The notes: generated by a model from the letters alone, not told the origin. 64,000 nucleotides of DNA from Lunularia cruciata (GCA_948567375.1 OX419757.1:76136001-76200000), one strand, 5' to 3'. Counted from the first letter of the stretch, positions 1-10,460 are shown. Translations and numbers: made by a program.

Positions 1-1041
1 GTTGAGTGATGCATTTGCCTCATCCAAGCGTTGCAAGACTTTGATTAGGTGTTCAAAGTGCTCTTCCTTGCCCCCATAGACATAAAAGTCATCAATGAAA
101 TCTCTCACAAATTTCCCAATGAAAGATTCAAATACCTTGTTCATGAACCATTGGAATGTGGTTGGAGCATTGCAAAGCCAAAAAGGCATGACCTTGAAAG
201 CGTAAGTTCCCCAAGGTGTGGTGAACCTGGTGAGTTGTTGATGCTCTGGTGCAATCTTGATTTGGTTATATCCACTATAACCATCTCCAAAACTGTACCT
301 CTCATGACCTGCAACCTCTTCCAAGATCTCATCAATAAATAGGAATGGGTATTAGTCCTTCTTGGTAACAACATTGAGCTTCTTGTAATCTACACATACC
401 CGAAGCTTGCCATTCTTTTTCTTCACAATGACAATTGGAGATATCCATTCTGAATTCTCCACCTCAAAGATAAATCCTACCTCCTTGAGCTTATCAATCT
501 CCTCCTTCACAACCAAAGATATTGGTGGGCTAATGCGATGTTGCTTTTGGCAGATTGGTCTTGCATGTGACTCCACCTCTATCTTGTGCTCCTCCAAGGT
601 GACTTCCTTCAAATCCTTGTAACTAAAAGCAAACACATGGATGAACTTGCGGAAAATCTCCTCAAATATCACCTTCTCCTTCTTGGTAACATTTGGGCCA
701 TACTTGAGGGTAGCTAACCTTCTCTCTACCTCCTCAAGTGTCAATGGTGATTTATCTGGTTCCTTCAAAACCTCTGGCTTAGGTGCAAAATCCATAGCAC
801 ACAAGGGATACACATCTGAATCAGATTCAGATTCATCCTCCTCCATGGAAGTCTCCTCCTCCATGCTTGTGTCCACACCTAAAGCTCCTTCTTCAAAATC
901 TAATTCCCAATAATCAGAAGATGGTGAATCTGAATGTGAAGTGTTGGTGATGTTCGTCACAGGAACTATGACCCTATGGTTTGATGGCCCAATCCTCAAG
1001 TACCCTTTATGCCATCTATCAGTTGTGCGTGCTGCTCTCAA
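1..1041 (-). pseudogene. Family A (copy A1) reverse transcriptase fragment
   Basis: Read on the minus strand this is the start of pol of a Ty3/gypsy retrotransposon: an RT that would copy element RNA inside virus-like particles. The RT entry motifs (KKNGKLRVCVDYKKLN, about 370-420) are followed by an in-frame TAA at 352-354. The same frame then continues to the catalytic motif FIDDF (plus 85-99, the gypsy YVDD equivalent) and runs off the window at 1. RNase H and integrase would lie outside. A one-base deletion near 1040 separates this frame from the protease upstream; the second copy (A2) still reads through there as LGRPW. Both lesions mark a dead copy. The acidic stretch at about 830-900 is a linker. 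Assignment to gypsy RT is firm; the Tat-like clade rests on motif style and the PBS. Confidence 0.9.
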
Positions 1042-1808
1042 CCATGGCTTCCAAGAAGTAAGTCATAGCTTGAATCCTTCAAGACTTGGAAAGTCATGAG
1101 ATTTTGAACTCCCATAACTGAAACTACCACTTTAACCATCACCCCTACTGGTCTAACTTGTTGCTTGTTTGCCATGCTCACCACAAATGTTGAAGGTCTT
1201 GAGGGTATCATACCCAACTTTTTCATCAACCTTTCTAATATAGCATTCACTACTGATCCTCCATCAACCAATGCATCCTTGATGTTGTGACCATTCACTC
1301 TCATATCAATCTTGGAGGCATATTCACAAGCTTCCCATGGTGCTGGCTTGGCATCCACCACCCCTATTGATACTAGAGCTTTTGCCTTCTTCTTCTTCTT
1401 TCTCCTTGTAGAACGCAAACCACCTCTAAGCTCCTTTCTCAAGGTAGGGTTCAAAGTAATCAATTGACCCAATGTGATGTTAGCCTTATGACTACCAACA
1501 TCTTCCAACACATTGTAGTTCCATTGTTGCTTTGAAATCAAGAAATCCTCCATCCTTAACTTCTTCCTTGGAGTCTTTGTTGTTGATGGTGTTGAGGTGC
1601 GAGTGCTCTTAGTAGACATAGGAGTATCCTTGCTTGGAGTAAATCCTTGAGAAGAGTGAACATCCTCTGCAAAATGAGTTCTCTTCTTCTCTTGTGCCAA
1701 AAGCTCCAAATTAAGACTCTTGGAGTTTGAGCACTCTCTCTTCTCATACTTGCTCTCCACCACATCTATGGATGCTATCCCCTTACCTTTGTTTGGATTA
1801 GGAGCCAC
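1038..1808 (-). pseudogene. Family A (A1) retropepsin region
   Basis: This is the aspartic protease part of the A1 polyprotein, which would cleave Gag-Pol. The active-site stretch reads DALVDGGSVVNAI at about 1240-1285, so the family DTG/DSG triad appears as DGG. The same residues occur in A2, so this is a family trait and not decay. It is followed by LGMIPSRP and by DLLLG near the C-terminal end, as expected of retropepsins. The N-terminal 130 residues are a charged linker after the zinc knuckle, rich in K, S and T. The frame closes early at 1038 because one base is missing in the LGRPW codons. It lies between the zinc-knuckle remnant (1775-2234) and the RT. Confidence 0.8.
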
Positions 1809-2234
1809 TTGGGTTTCACTACCACCCTCTTTCCCTCTATTGGCTCCCTCATAACCCCTTCCTCCATGGTAAGTGGAATTTGGGCAATTCCTTTGGATAT
1901 AGCCTCTTCCTCCACAACCAAAAGAATTTCTATCATTGAAATTGTTGGCTGGTTGACCTCCTCTTTATGGATAGTTTCCATAACTCCTAGGCCCTCTCCC
2001 TACATTCTGATCCACCTCTCTTTTCTTCCATAGTTGCACCACATTGATCTTGAGATCCGCAAGTTGTTCTGTGATGGTTTGAAGTAGATCCTTTGGTGGA
2101 GGTGCAAGAATTGGAGCAACTACTACTTGTGGTGCAACCCTTGCCACCAAAGTATCAGAAGTTTCACCATACTTGTAGCCTTGAGGAGGATGCACAACCT
2201 CCTTCACCACCAAATCACTCTCATCTCCTTCCAA
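1775..2234 (-). pseudogene. Family A (A1) Gag C-terminus with degenerate zinc knuckle
   Basis: This is the C-terminal nucleocapsid part of A1 Gag. At about 1900-1940 the minus strand reads SFGCGGRGYIQRNC where a CX2CX4HX4C knuckle is expected: the first Cys is Ser and the His is Tyr, so it could not bind zinc. The matching region in A2 keeps CFGCGGRGH but is then frameshifted. A frame break between 1965 and 1981 also separates the two halves here. The stretch from 1985 to 2234 encodes a proline/valine-rich linker (IAPPPKD-type) and a short helix. RNA packaging is the family role; this copy has lost it. Confidence 0.7.
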
Positions 2235-2237
2235 ACT

Positions 2238-2768
2238 CTACTCCATACAAATTGCGATCTTGATAGCTTCAACCTTGGAAGAAGGTTTCTCATATCTCAC
2301 CTTGCTTTTAATTTGTGGTCTCAAACCTCCCACAAAATTCTTGATGAGCATGGCCCCTATGCCAATCATAGTAGTCTCCACATCATCTCCACCCTTCCTC
2401 AACACTATGCAAAATCTGGACTCTAACTTTTCCACTCTTTCCACATAGACTCTCACTTTCTCTCCATCTCCTTGCTTGAGAAATGTAACCTCACTCATCA
2501 ATCTCTCATAACTCTCATCAAGAAGAAAGTTCTCAATGAGTGCTGAAGTCAAAGTCTCCCAAGACTCCTCTTCCCCATCTCTCTTCTCTCTCTTTTGGTA
2601 TTCTGACTCATACCATGTAAGTGCTGCATCCTCAAAGAAATCTGGTAATAATGAGGCCCACTCATTCTTCCTCCTCTCATTGTTTCCTATGCAAGATCTC
2701 TTAAAGTCTCTCAAAAAGGCCTCAACATCTTCTCCATCCTTGCCAAAGAAAACCGGAAGTTTCCCCAT
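2238..2768 (-). pseudogene. Family A (A1) Gag capsid core
   Basis: A 176-codon frame that opens with MGKLPVFFGKDGEDVEAFL, reads through LTWYESEYQ and ends in MIGIGAMLIKNFVGGLRPQIKSKVRYEKP. This is the retrotransposon gag fold (UBN2/retrotrans_gag style), with the usual W-Y pair and GL(R)P motif of capsid. It would assemble the virus-like particle. The start is the ATG at 2768, just after a pyrimidine-rich leader on the plus strand. A2 carries the same frame at 42519-42965. A stop at the 2238 end separates it from the zinc-knuckle region, which continues nearly in register. Confidence 0.85.
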
Positions 2769-3008
2769 CTTAACCCTTCACTATCTTTCTTTTCTCTCAA
2801 TTTTTTTTTCTTTTTTTCTTTTCTTTTCTCTCACTCTATTACTAATAGAGTATATACATGACTAACACCATCTAAGAATAATCCAATTTAGGGAACACAA
2901 AAGGTTCAGGTTGCTCCAAGATTTCTATAGCAACATCAAATCCTAGAGTGCATATTAATCTAACTCTCATGGATAGTTTATCCATAAGTTGAAAGATTAT
3001 CTCCATCA
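2769..3008. other. Spacer between the extra ORF and gag of A1
   Basis: About 240 bases without a readable frame, matched in A2 (42966-43198). It contains a T/C-rich tract at 2785-2835, which is a purine-rich AG tract on the coding strand just upstream of gag. No other signal was seen. Confidence 0.5.
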
Positions 3009-3482
3009 CTAATCTTGAGAACTAGCTGATGAAGGTGGTAGTATTTCTGTAGCTGTACTAAGACTCTCTCCAAGATCTTTCACCAAAGTCTCCAAAAGTG
3101 CTTTTACTCCACTACACTCATGTCCTTTTGGAAGTCCTTCCACTCCACAAACCTCACACAACTCCTTGGTCTTAGATTTTCTCCCTCCCAATCTTGGTGA
3201 AGAAGGTCCAACATGCAAACCCAAGTCAAGTAAGCATCTCCTTTCCCTCAATCTCTTGTTCTCAAAGGTCAATGGACATGAACTTGCCTTATGTCCCTTC
3301 TCTCCACATAGAAAGTACTTAGACTCACTCTTTCCTCCAAGTGGTATAGGTTTTTGGATCCTCTCAACACTCTCTTCAAATTCTATTGTAAACTCTCTTT
3401 TCCTCAAATCCACCCCTACAAACACCTCAAACCCTTGGGGAACCTTGCATAATCTCAATTTCCACTCTTGATGACCCTCCAT
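3009..3482 (-). CDS. Family A (A1) extra ORF upstream of gag, zinc-motif protein
   Basis: A 157-codon open frame (ATG 3482) upstream of gag and separate from it. It starts MEGHQEWKLRLCKVP and has EFEESVERIQKP in the middle. It then has a CCHC-type knuckle reading YFLCGEKGHKASSC, whose first Cys is Tyr in this copy. A second Cys/His cluster, CEVCGVEGLPKGHEC, follows. In A2 the knuckle keeps the first Cys and loses the last, so the ancestral motif was probably complete. Tat/Ogre-type elements are known to carry an extra ORF before gag; whether this one is related I cannot tell. I do not recognise the protein. Two zinc-binding motifs suggest nucleic-acid binding (inference). The frame is uninterrupted in this otherwise dead element. 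Confidence 0.6.
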   Translation of the reverse strand: MEGHQEWKLRLCKVPQGFEVFVGVDLRKREFTIEFEESVERIQKPIPLGGKSESKYFLCGEKGHKASSCPLTFENKRLRERRCLLDLGLHVGPSSPRLGGRKSKTKELCEVCGVEGLPKGHECSGVKALLETLVKDLGESLSTATEILPPSSASSQD

Positions 3483-4319
3483 GTTCCCAAAATGAATCTA
3501 AACACTCAAACATGCTTTTTGTTGCTCTCAAACTCCTCATGCATGAGATCTCTACTTTGCAGAATTGACCCTTCCTCACAATGTCACTCAAATCTCCCAA
3601 CCAGTACGTGAGAGTCCTTTGAAAATTTTCACACTTGATAACAACTCTAGGGCATCCCTCCCTGAAAAATTGCAGATCTTTTCATTGAGCCATTTGGCCT
3701 ACACACCTTTCTATTCAACACACATATTTCAAATTTGGTTTGAAAACCACCCGCCTCACTTCAAAAACTCATAACTCCTTGCGCAAGAATGATATCTCTC
3801 TAATTTTTGTGGCAGCAGGGAGGATAAAATGCACTGAATTTTCTTGGAAATTTTTAAGACAATCCACTGAAAATTGACAAAATGGAAAACTCTGTACAAT
3901 TTTCCAGAGAGCATGCAGTTGGGGGAGCACTTTACCCTATCAACTTCCAAAATTTCTAGCCCAGTGCGCATAGTAGCTCTCACAATAATTTCAAGTATGC
4001 TAATTGAAAGATAACCCAAGCTATCATGTGTAGAAATTTCAAGTCCACATCTCAAACTTGAGATTTTGCCCAAAATCACCTTAATCCCCAAAATCTGCAA
4101 TCCACCTCACACAATCTCTCCAATTCCTCTCATGTGTACAAGATGTACAAAATCACCTCAAAGACATCATAATGAACTATAGGGTATAAAAATGGATCTT
4201 GGTTCTCTAACATAAGTTCAGCCGTCTCCTCTCCTAATGTTCTCTCCAAGTGAGCTCTCATAGCCTACTTCTGCCTAATGTAGAATTGAACACGGAACAT
4301 TATCTTGCCTTCTAGAGAG
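3483..4319 (-). other. Family A (A1) untranslated leader
   Basis: About 840 bases between the PBS and the extra ORF, with no credible frame. Compared with A2 it holds an additional block, about 3523-3793, that A2 lacks. The remaining parts align closely with 43720-44144. A leader this long is common in Tat-like elements. Confidence 0.6.
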
Positions 4320-4337
4320 GTCCCGGCAACGGAACCA
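4320..4337 (-). promoter_or_regulatory. Family A primer-binding site
   Basis: On the minus strand the bases read TGGTTCCGTTGCCGGGAC, five bases after the end of the LTR. This is close to the PBS of Athila/Tat-clade elements (TGGCGCCGTTGCCGGGGA type, tRNA-Asp). It fixes the LTR end at 4343 and the orientation of the element. Confidence 0.75.
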
Positions 4338-4342
4338 AAAAA

Positions 4343-5034
4343 TGTGGGCCGGCCTATCTCTCACTCAGGATGAACCTCTGATAGCTATTATGGTAGCGCA
4401 CCATGGACTAAGAAGGCAAGGAACCCCAACTCCATCATACTCCTCCAAGGCTAACACTCCAAGACTCAGGACATTGCTCACTAGAGAACTCAATGAGAGA
4501 GAGATGGTTGCAAATGAAAGGATGATGAGTACTTCCTCACCCCTTGTTTATATACTTGTGAAATAGTTACGTACCAAAGTTACTAATTACCATAGTAATT
4601 CAAGTTACTAGACTAAAAGTCAAGTAAAGTCAAAAAGTAGAAAGGAATATCCATTCACATGGGCATATTCCCTTAAGCATGTGGTCTTATCTTGACCCAA
4701 CCACTAAGTCAAGGATTCCTTCACATGGGCTATCCTTGGACTAAAGAAGAATCCAAAACAAAAAGGCTTGCGGGCCCAAGAGTTCTCAACTCTTTCCCCA
4801 AAGCCAAACACCTAAGAATAATACCAAGTCAACATACTAAAATCCAAAATAGTGGTGCTCATCTTTTCTACTTCCTCTAAAGTAAGGTCCCTTCTATCTT
4901 AGCTATGACTAACTTTAGCTAACCATGACTAATATAGAACCATCTTTTATCTCTATATAAATAATATCTCTTAAGTACTTATAATACCAAGCTAAATATC
5001 ATGATACCACACACATGCACAAATGGGTGTTACG
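4343..5034 (-). mobile_element. Family A 5' LTR (A1)
   Basis: This 692-bp LTR on the minus strand is bounded on the left by TG (the CA end on the minus strand) next to the PBS and on the right by ...GGGTGTTACG. The right end is the LTR start, with the expected TG now mutated to CG. A second copy at 19618-20303 aligns along its length: shared blocks include the CACCATGGAC region, AGAACTCAATGAGAGAGAG and TTTATATACTTGTGAAAT. Its right edge lies directly against integrase sequence of family C (C1), so A1 inserted into C1. The flanking 5 bp at 5035-5039 are GTATG; the matching duplication would be outside the window. Confidence 0.85.
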
Positions 5035-5840
5035 GTATGTAGTCCATCACGTCGTTGCTCATCTTGGGCCAATAGGAATGGTGTTGGACTACATCCAAGG
5101 TCTTGTCCGCTCTGACATGATATCACCTACAATGGCTGAATCATGACATTCCGCTAGAATGGTGGTGCATAATTTTGGGACATTTGGGATCCATAATCTG
5201 CCATCACAAATCTACTATCATGAAAGGTGAGTCCTTGGGTGTTGGTGATGCTTTTGGATGATTGCACTTCTACAATATGCGGATCAATTTTTGTAGCAGC
5301 CAGAATCTCTAGCCAAAATTCAAGGTTAATCTGAACCTCTATCACCAAGTTGTTTGCCATTGGCATGCAAGTGAATGCATCTGCAAGTTGCTTCTTACCT
5401 TCCACATAGGTGATTGGCATGTTGAAGCATTGTCGCCACTCTGTCCTCCAAATCTGGCAATGAGATAGATCCTTCTACGTCTCGAGGTAGATTAGAGGTT
5501 TGCGGTCTATCTCTTCTATAAATGCCTTCTTGCCCAAATAGTGCTTCCAATGCTTGGTTGCCAAAACAATGAACAATTCTTCTCGTTCTGTGGTGTGGTA
5601 GTTGCGCTCTACTGGTAACAACTTTTGAGAGAAATATGCAATTGGATGCCATCCATCATGCCACTCTTGTTGTAGGACTGCTCCTATTGCTACGCTTGAT
5701 GCATATAGCCAACTTGATTGGTCATTTTGGGTCATACCACTTCAAGATTGGTGCATGTAGCAAGGCAACTTTCAATTCTTGAAAGGCCAACTCTTGTGCG
5801 GTTCCCTATGTCCACTTCTTCCTCTTGCCAAGTAGTGCCT
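5035..5840 (-). pseudogene. Family C (C1) RNase H and integrase N-terminus
   Basis: Minus-strand remnant of chromoviral pol. RNase H is visible as SSVAIGAVLQQ and YFSQKLLPVERNYHTTEREE, then WKHYLGKKAF (about 5475-5735), and continues as VEGKKQLADAF (5380-5420). Integrase starts with the HHCC region: AECHDSAIVGD and YWPKMSNDVMDYI at about 5040-5160. It breaks off exactly where the A1 LTR begins. Frameshifts near 5420-5480 and stops near 5150 make it non-functional. C2 at 10185-10860 is the same segment on the other strand. Confidence 0.85.
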
Positions 5841-6964
5841 TTAAAGGCTATGCAACCTTGGAGAAGTCCATGAAAAATCTACGATAGAATCCCATCAACC
5901 TTGAGAAGCTCTTGAGTTGAGTCTGATCTTCTGGGGCATGCCATTTTTGAATGACCTCTATTTTATTTGTCAATACTTGATTGCTCTCTGCACTTACTCT
6001 ATGCCCCAAGTAGTCTACTTTAGACTTGCCAAACTCGCACTTAGAGATTTTGGCATACAATCAATTTTGTCTTACAATCAGGAAGACCTCTCAGGATGTT
6101 GTTTGTGTTCCATCATCATGCTATTGTATACTAAGATATCATCCAAGAAGATGATAATAGACTTATCCAAGTATGGAAAACATATGTCATTCATTAGACT
6201 CATGAAAGTGGCAGGTGCATTGGTGAGGCCAAAAGGCATCAAAAGATACTCGAAGTGGCCATACTTGGTTCAAAGGCAATTTTGTACACATCCTCTTATG
6301 CAATTTAAATTTGATTGTAACCGCTCCGCAAGTCCAATTTGGTGAAGTATCTTGCTCCATGGAGTTTATCAAATAGGTTGTCCATGCAAGGTAAGGGGTA
6401 TTTGTTCTTCACTATTTGCTGATTGAGACCTTGATAATCAATGCACATGCACATTGTCTTCTTCACAAACAAGAAAGGAGCTCCATATGGTGATATAGGG
6501 CTAGGTTGAATGAACCTCTTCTATAGCATCTCCTCAATTTGAGTCTTACGTTCCTCCGACTCATGAAGTGATAGGCGATATGAGGCCTTACAAGGAGGTG
6601 TCTTCCTTGAGAGTGTCTCAATTTTATGATCTACTCTCTTTTTTGGTGGTAATCCTAAGGGTAGATCATTGGGAAAGACATCTTGAAATTCCTCCACCAC
6701 AACCTTCAATTTCTCAAGAACTTGTCCATCAAGTTGTGCACTCTGGACTTCTCTTATTAGACCCATGAAACATCTATCGGTCTTATTGACAGTTGCCGTC
6801 CCTATGATATATAAAGGTAGATCCTGCTTGGGTGATTTTTCTTTAACCCCAATGATTGACCATTGGTAGGTTCTCACTACTTTCTTCCTCCAATCTTCCA
6901 TAGGGTTGTAATGCTCCATCCATGGCATGCCTAAGATTGCATCATAACGAGCTAATTGTATCAC
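5841..6964 (-). pseudogene. Family C (C1) reverse transcriptase
   Basis: Decayed chromoviral RT. The N-terminal part at 6521-6964 is open (MPWMEHYNPMEDWRKK, then FPNDLPLGLPPKKRVDHKIE). The central palm region at 6060-6500 is split among frames by several indels, but the positions for the active site and the YLGH..S motif can still be read (CEFGKSKVDYLGHRVSAE at 5990-6045). The thumb continues to 5848 (LMGFYRRFF). It is the second interrupted domain of this copy and cannot be expressed as one protein. Confidence 0.85.
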
Positions 6965-7009
6965 TCGCCACTCAATTGCTTCTTGATATTCTCCTACAGA
7001 GAGTGTTAC

Positions 7010-7300
7010 CTATCTAGGTAATGATTCAATCCTCTCTGTTTGCACATTATGCAACTCTACTTCTTCACTCATATCTCTCTCTAGATCCATTCCCAATCTT
7101 ATTGCAATAGAGAAAGATAATAAATTCTCTATTGCTCCCAGATTGATTAATACTCTCACTTGATTGCATTCTAGGACTCCATTCACAACAATCAATTGTG
7201 AGGTTGCCTTTTGGGATCTTTGCGCATTAGTCTTCTTCCTTCCCTTGCTTCTCTTCTTCCTTAATAAGCCAGTAAGGCCGCAAGGTACATTTACTGGCAA
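7010..7300 (-). pseudogene. Family C (C1) retropepsin with altered active site
   Basis: A 97-codon stretch in the order expected between Gag and RT. The region reads QLIVVNGVLECNQVRVLINLGAIENLLS. In chromoviruses the equivalent is usually LIDSGATHNFIS. Here the catalytic Asp is Asn and the following Ser/Thr is Leu, which would abolish protease activity. It lies just upstream of the RT and downstream of the gag zinc-knuckle remnant. Confidence 0.75.
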
Positions 7301-8376
7301 TCTTTGTTTTCCAAATTGATTTCTATCTCCTCTTCTTCAATGTGCCTCTCCATGTTGTTCAAAGATTGCCTGTACAAAGGCCAAGGGCCTCTAGGGAAAC
7401 GAGTGTGATAGTTGGTAGATATATGCCTAATATGGCCACAATTGTAATAATGGCATTATTCTCCTTGAGTTCCTTCTCCTTGTGAGACTCCATCTCTTGG
7501 TTCTTCTACCCATCAATGCTCTCCTTGAAGCGGTCGTGCTCCTCGATCTCAAAATCAAAGGTTGCCCAATTCTATCGGTACTGGTCCATCCATGTGTGGC
7601 ATTTCTGCCCAATAATATTGAGGTGGAACTACTCCTTCACCTCTACCCAATGCTCATGCTATTCTCTACGCACAAGCAATGGCTTCAAATACCATGCAAG
7701 GATTTTGCACCATGACTTCTTGGCAAATCCACTCCTTTAACCCTCGTTTGAAATTGTTGAGAGCCTCTGTTGGACTCATGTCGGTTATTGCAACTTGTAG
7801 ATCCAGATTTTCCTCCACGTACTCTTATATGCTATTCTTCTATCTCAATCTCCATAGTCGGGTTTGAGCCATATGCACAAAATCCACCGAGTGGAAATTC
7901 TTCAGCAATCCTTCTTGCATTGCTGTCTAGATGACCTTCCTTCTCTTTGTCAACATGGATCATTCCCAAGCATCATACAATGTGAAGGCTTTATCGGTCA
8001 AGTACCTACATGCAAACACGCATGCAGCATGCTTAGTGATCTCTTTTCAAAACAATTGGAAATATTGATTCATTCTCGAGATCCAATTTTCCACTACTCC
8101 CATCATATGCTGCTCCTTGTAAGACTCGATGTTGCAGGTCTTCTTCATCCGGAGTAGCAATGTGGCTTCATTGTCGATAGGGTTTGTAGGCATAGGTGCC
8201 TCTCCAAGTACTTCAATTGCAAATATTGGGTTTTGAGACGATTCTTTTTCTTGCATGGCTTGATTGTTCATGAGGATTTTCACTTGACTTTGTAATGTCT
8301 CCATGGTCATCTTTATCTCTCAAAATTCATTCAACATCCCGTGCATTCCTTGCACTAGCTCTTGCAATTGCAGATC
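7301..8376 (-). pseudogene. Family C (C1) Gag
   Basis: Gag of the chromovirus, broken by many indels. The N-terminal coil is clear (MTMETLQSQVKILMNNQ, about 8255-8310). Then come EVLGEAPMPTNPID and MMGVVENWISRMNQYF (8050-8110), the start of the capsid core. The C-terminal zinc knuckle region is at about 7425-7455, with only part of CYYNCGH readable. The likely start is an ATG near 8379 preceding LQLQELVQGM. C3 (60345-63360) is a better-preserved copy of the same protein on the plus strand. Confidence 0.8.
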
Positions 8377-8399
8377 CATGGTTCCTCCAACACTTGATT

Positions 8400-8973
8400 G
8401 CTAATGTCTACTTCAATATAGAGTCAGTATGATCACTCTGGAAGGCGCACAAACTATCAGAACTACCATTGGGACCTCAGAAGCTATCACTTGTTGATAA
8501 TACTCCTCGCCAAAATTCCTAACCATAAAATCTCTAAACATCACTTTTGATCTCACTACATAACATATTTCTACTTGAGTGTTGAAATGGAGAGGATTTA
8601 GGACATTCACATCCTTATTATCATAATAGAATGTAGATTGTCAAATCCTACTCTCTATCATATATCACCAGAGGTAGGTAGAATTACTAGGTTTGGTGAG
8701 TTCATCACCCTATCCATGAATTCCACGCCAAAGTGATAAACTAGCAATACCCTCATTTGCTCATGATGGATGTACATAACCTTGATGTGGAATGGATTTG
8801 AGAATGGAAAGCTAGATGCGGGAAATTGTCCTCCCGGTGCATCCATCCCGTCCGCTCTCTAAAGTCCTTCCTAAGTTTAGCAATTACTCTATGTTCTCCA
8901 CCTCAAATTACTTAGTTTCAATAGTTCATGCCCTTCCAAGAGGGGTGATCCACTCTCTTGGACCAAGACACTC
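8400..8973 (-). pseudogene. Family C (C1) coding-like stretch between PBS and gag
   Basis: Between the PBS and gag are two open stretches in different frames. One has LLVYHFGVEFMDRVMNSPN (8658-8846) and the other has RSKVMFRDFMVRNFGEEYYQ (8413-8610). Both have clear counterparts in C3 at 59970-60310 (VYHFGVEFMDRVMNSPNP and KVMFRDFVVRNFGKEYYQ), so protein-level conservation upstream of gag is suggested. It may be an additional ORF of this chromovirus or an N-terminal extension of Gag. I do not recognise a domain. Confidence 0.5.
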
Positions 8974-8985
8974 GCTCTGATACCA
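8974..8985 (-). promoter_or_regulatory. Family C primer-binding site (initiator Met tRNA)
   Basis: On the minus strand it reads TGGTATCAGAGC, the standard PBS complementary to the 3' end of initiator methionine tRNA, one base after the LTR end at 8987. This PBS type is typical of chromoviruses and copia elements and agrees with the chromodomain in C2. Confidence 0.92.
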
Positions 8986-8986
8986 T

Positions 8987-9718
8987 TGTAATACTCCCAG
9001 GACAAGAGAAGAAAGAAAACACAGATTACACACTCAACTTTTGGTGCTCCAAAGGAGCACCTTCTCTTTATTATATAGACAAAGAGGATCTCCTCCAAGG
9101 AAGCTCCACCATAGGATTAGGCACACAGATAGGTGATATGTCAACAAGCTCCACCCTTGGATTACTTACTTGGATGGGTGACATGTTGGTCTAGGTCCTA
9201 TCTGGTTGGTCAAACAAGCTTTGACCAAAGGGAATCTTTTAGGGAATCTTCCTATAGGAGTCTTAGAATCATGTGTGTAAGGTACCATTTGAAAGCTCTC
9301 GACAAGAAAAACCGGGAAGAAGGGAAGGCTAGCCTTTTCTCCATTGGGGGGGGGGAATCAACACATTTTTGAGGCCTAATTCATCTATTTAGGCCTCTGA
9401 AATGGCCTTCATAGATTTCAGGCATATTTTGGTTCTTACATTATTAGTAGAAGTCCCCATTTGATGATACTTCTTTCTAATCTGTTAAGTCCATCATGTG
9501 TAACATCCTTCCAGATGTTACCAAACCAATTCTCACCTTTAAATCATATATCTAGCTATTGGTTCTCAAGTCTATTTCAGTTTTTGCTCTATTAGTAGAA
9601 GTACTCTTTTGGTGATACTTCTATCTGATCTATTTTTGACATCATGTACAACATCATTCTAAATGTTACAAAACTGAATTTCACAATCTAGATCATATGG
9701 CTAGCTCTTGGTATTACA
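8987..9718 (-). mobile_element. Family C 5' LTR of C1, with internal duplication
   Basis: The LTR is bounded by TGTAATACTCC on the left and ...TTGGTATTACA on the right. It matches the 595-bp C2 LTR at 12024-12618 in the opposite orientation. It is 732 bp because a block of about 148 bp is repeated (ATTAGTAGAAG...GATACTTCT at 9443-9590 and 9592-9718). A run of ten G residues lies at 9346-9355. Its right edge abuts RT sequence of C2, so C1 is nested in C2. Confidence 0.88.
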
Positions 9719-10460
9719 CCAACGCTCTAGCCACTTTAATGAGTTTGATGAATTACATATTTTGTCCATACTTGGATAAATCTGTTATCATTTTTCTTGA
9801 TGACATCTTAGTCTATAGTAGGACGTTGATAGAGCACAAGCAACATCTACGAGAAGTCCTCTAGATTTTGTGACAAAATCAATTATATGCCAAAATCTCA
9901 AAATGCAAGTTTAGCAAATCTGAAGTAGACTACTTAGGGCATAGAGTAAGTGCAGAAGGTATCCAAGTGTTAATAGATAAAATAGAAGTCATTAAAAAAT
10001 GGAGTACTCTAGAAGATCAAACTCATCTCAAGAGGTTCTTGGGATTGATGGGGTTTTATCGTCAATTTTTTATCGTTTATCAAGGACTTCTCCAAGATTG
10101 AACAACCTCTAACAACACTATTGGGCAAGGAGAAGGATAAGACTTGTTACTACATGTACCAATCTTGAAATGGTATGACCCAAAATGTCCAATCAAGATA
10201 GCTATAGATGCATCAAGTGTAGCAATAAGAGTAGTCATACAACAAGAATGGTAGGATGGATTGTATATTTCTCTCATAAGTTGTTACCGGTAGAATGCAA
10301 CTATCACACCACCAAATGGGAAGAGCTGGCCATTGTCCTTGCAACCAAGTATTGGAAGCACTATTTGAGTGAGGAGGCATTTGTGGTAGAGATGGACCAC
10401 AAACCTCTAGTCTACCTTGAGATACAAGAAGATCTTTCTCATTGACAGATTTGGTGATTA
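9719..10460 (+). pseudogene. Family C (C2) reverse transcriptase and RNase H
   Basis: Plus-strand chromoviral pol that starts abruptly at the nested C1 LTR in the middle of RT (the NA-LAT position). The catalytic motif [11 protein letters not shown] (LDD at 9796-9804), KISKCKFSKSEVDYLGHRVSAEG and LMGFYRQFF follow. RNase H shows VGWIVYFSHKLLPVECNYHTTKWEE and HYLSEEAFVVEMDHKPLVYLE at 10185-10445. Stops and indels interrupt it (for example after REVL near 9863, and near 10080-10185). The 5' part (gag, protease, RT start) must lie left of the window, beyond C1 and A1. Confidence 0.88.

Noticed and set aside
1038-1048. A programmed frameshift between protease and RT in family A
   Set aside because: A2 reads straight through with one more base (GGA AGG CCA TGG), so A1 has a simple one-base deletion.
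9346-9355. A run of ten G as a regulatory G-quadruplex
   Set aside because: A single G run cannot form a quadruplex alone. It is absent from the C2 LTR and is probably a slippage product.
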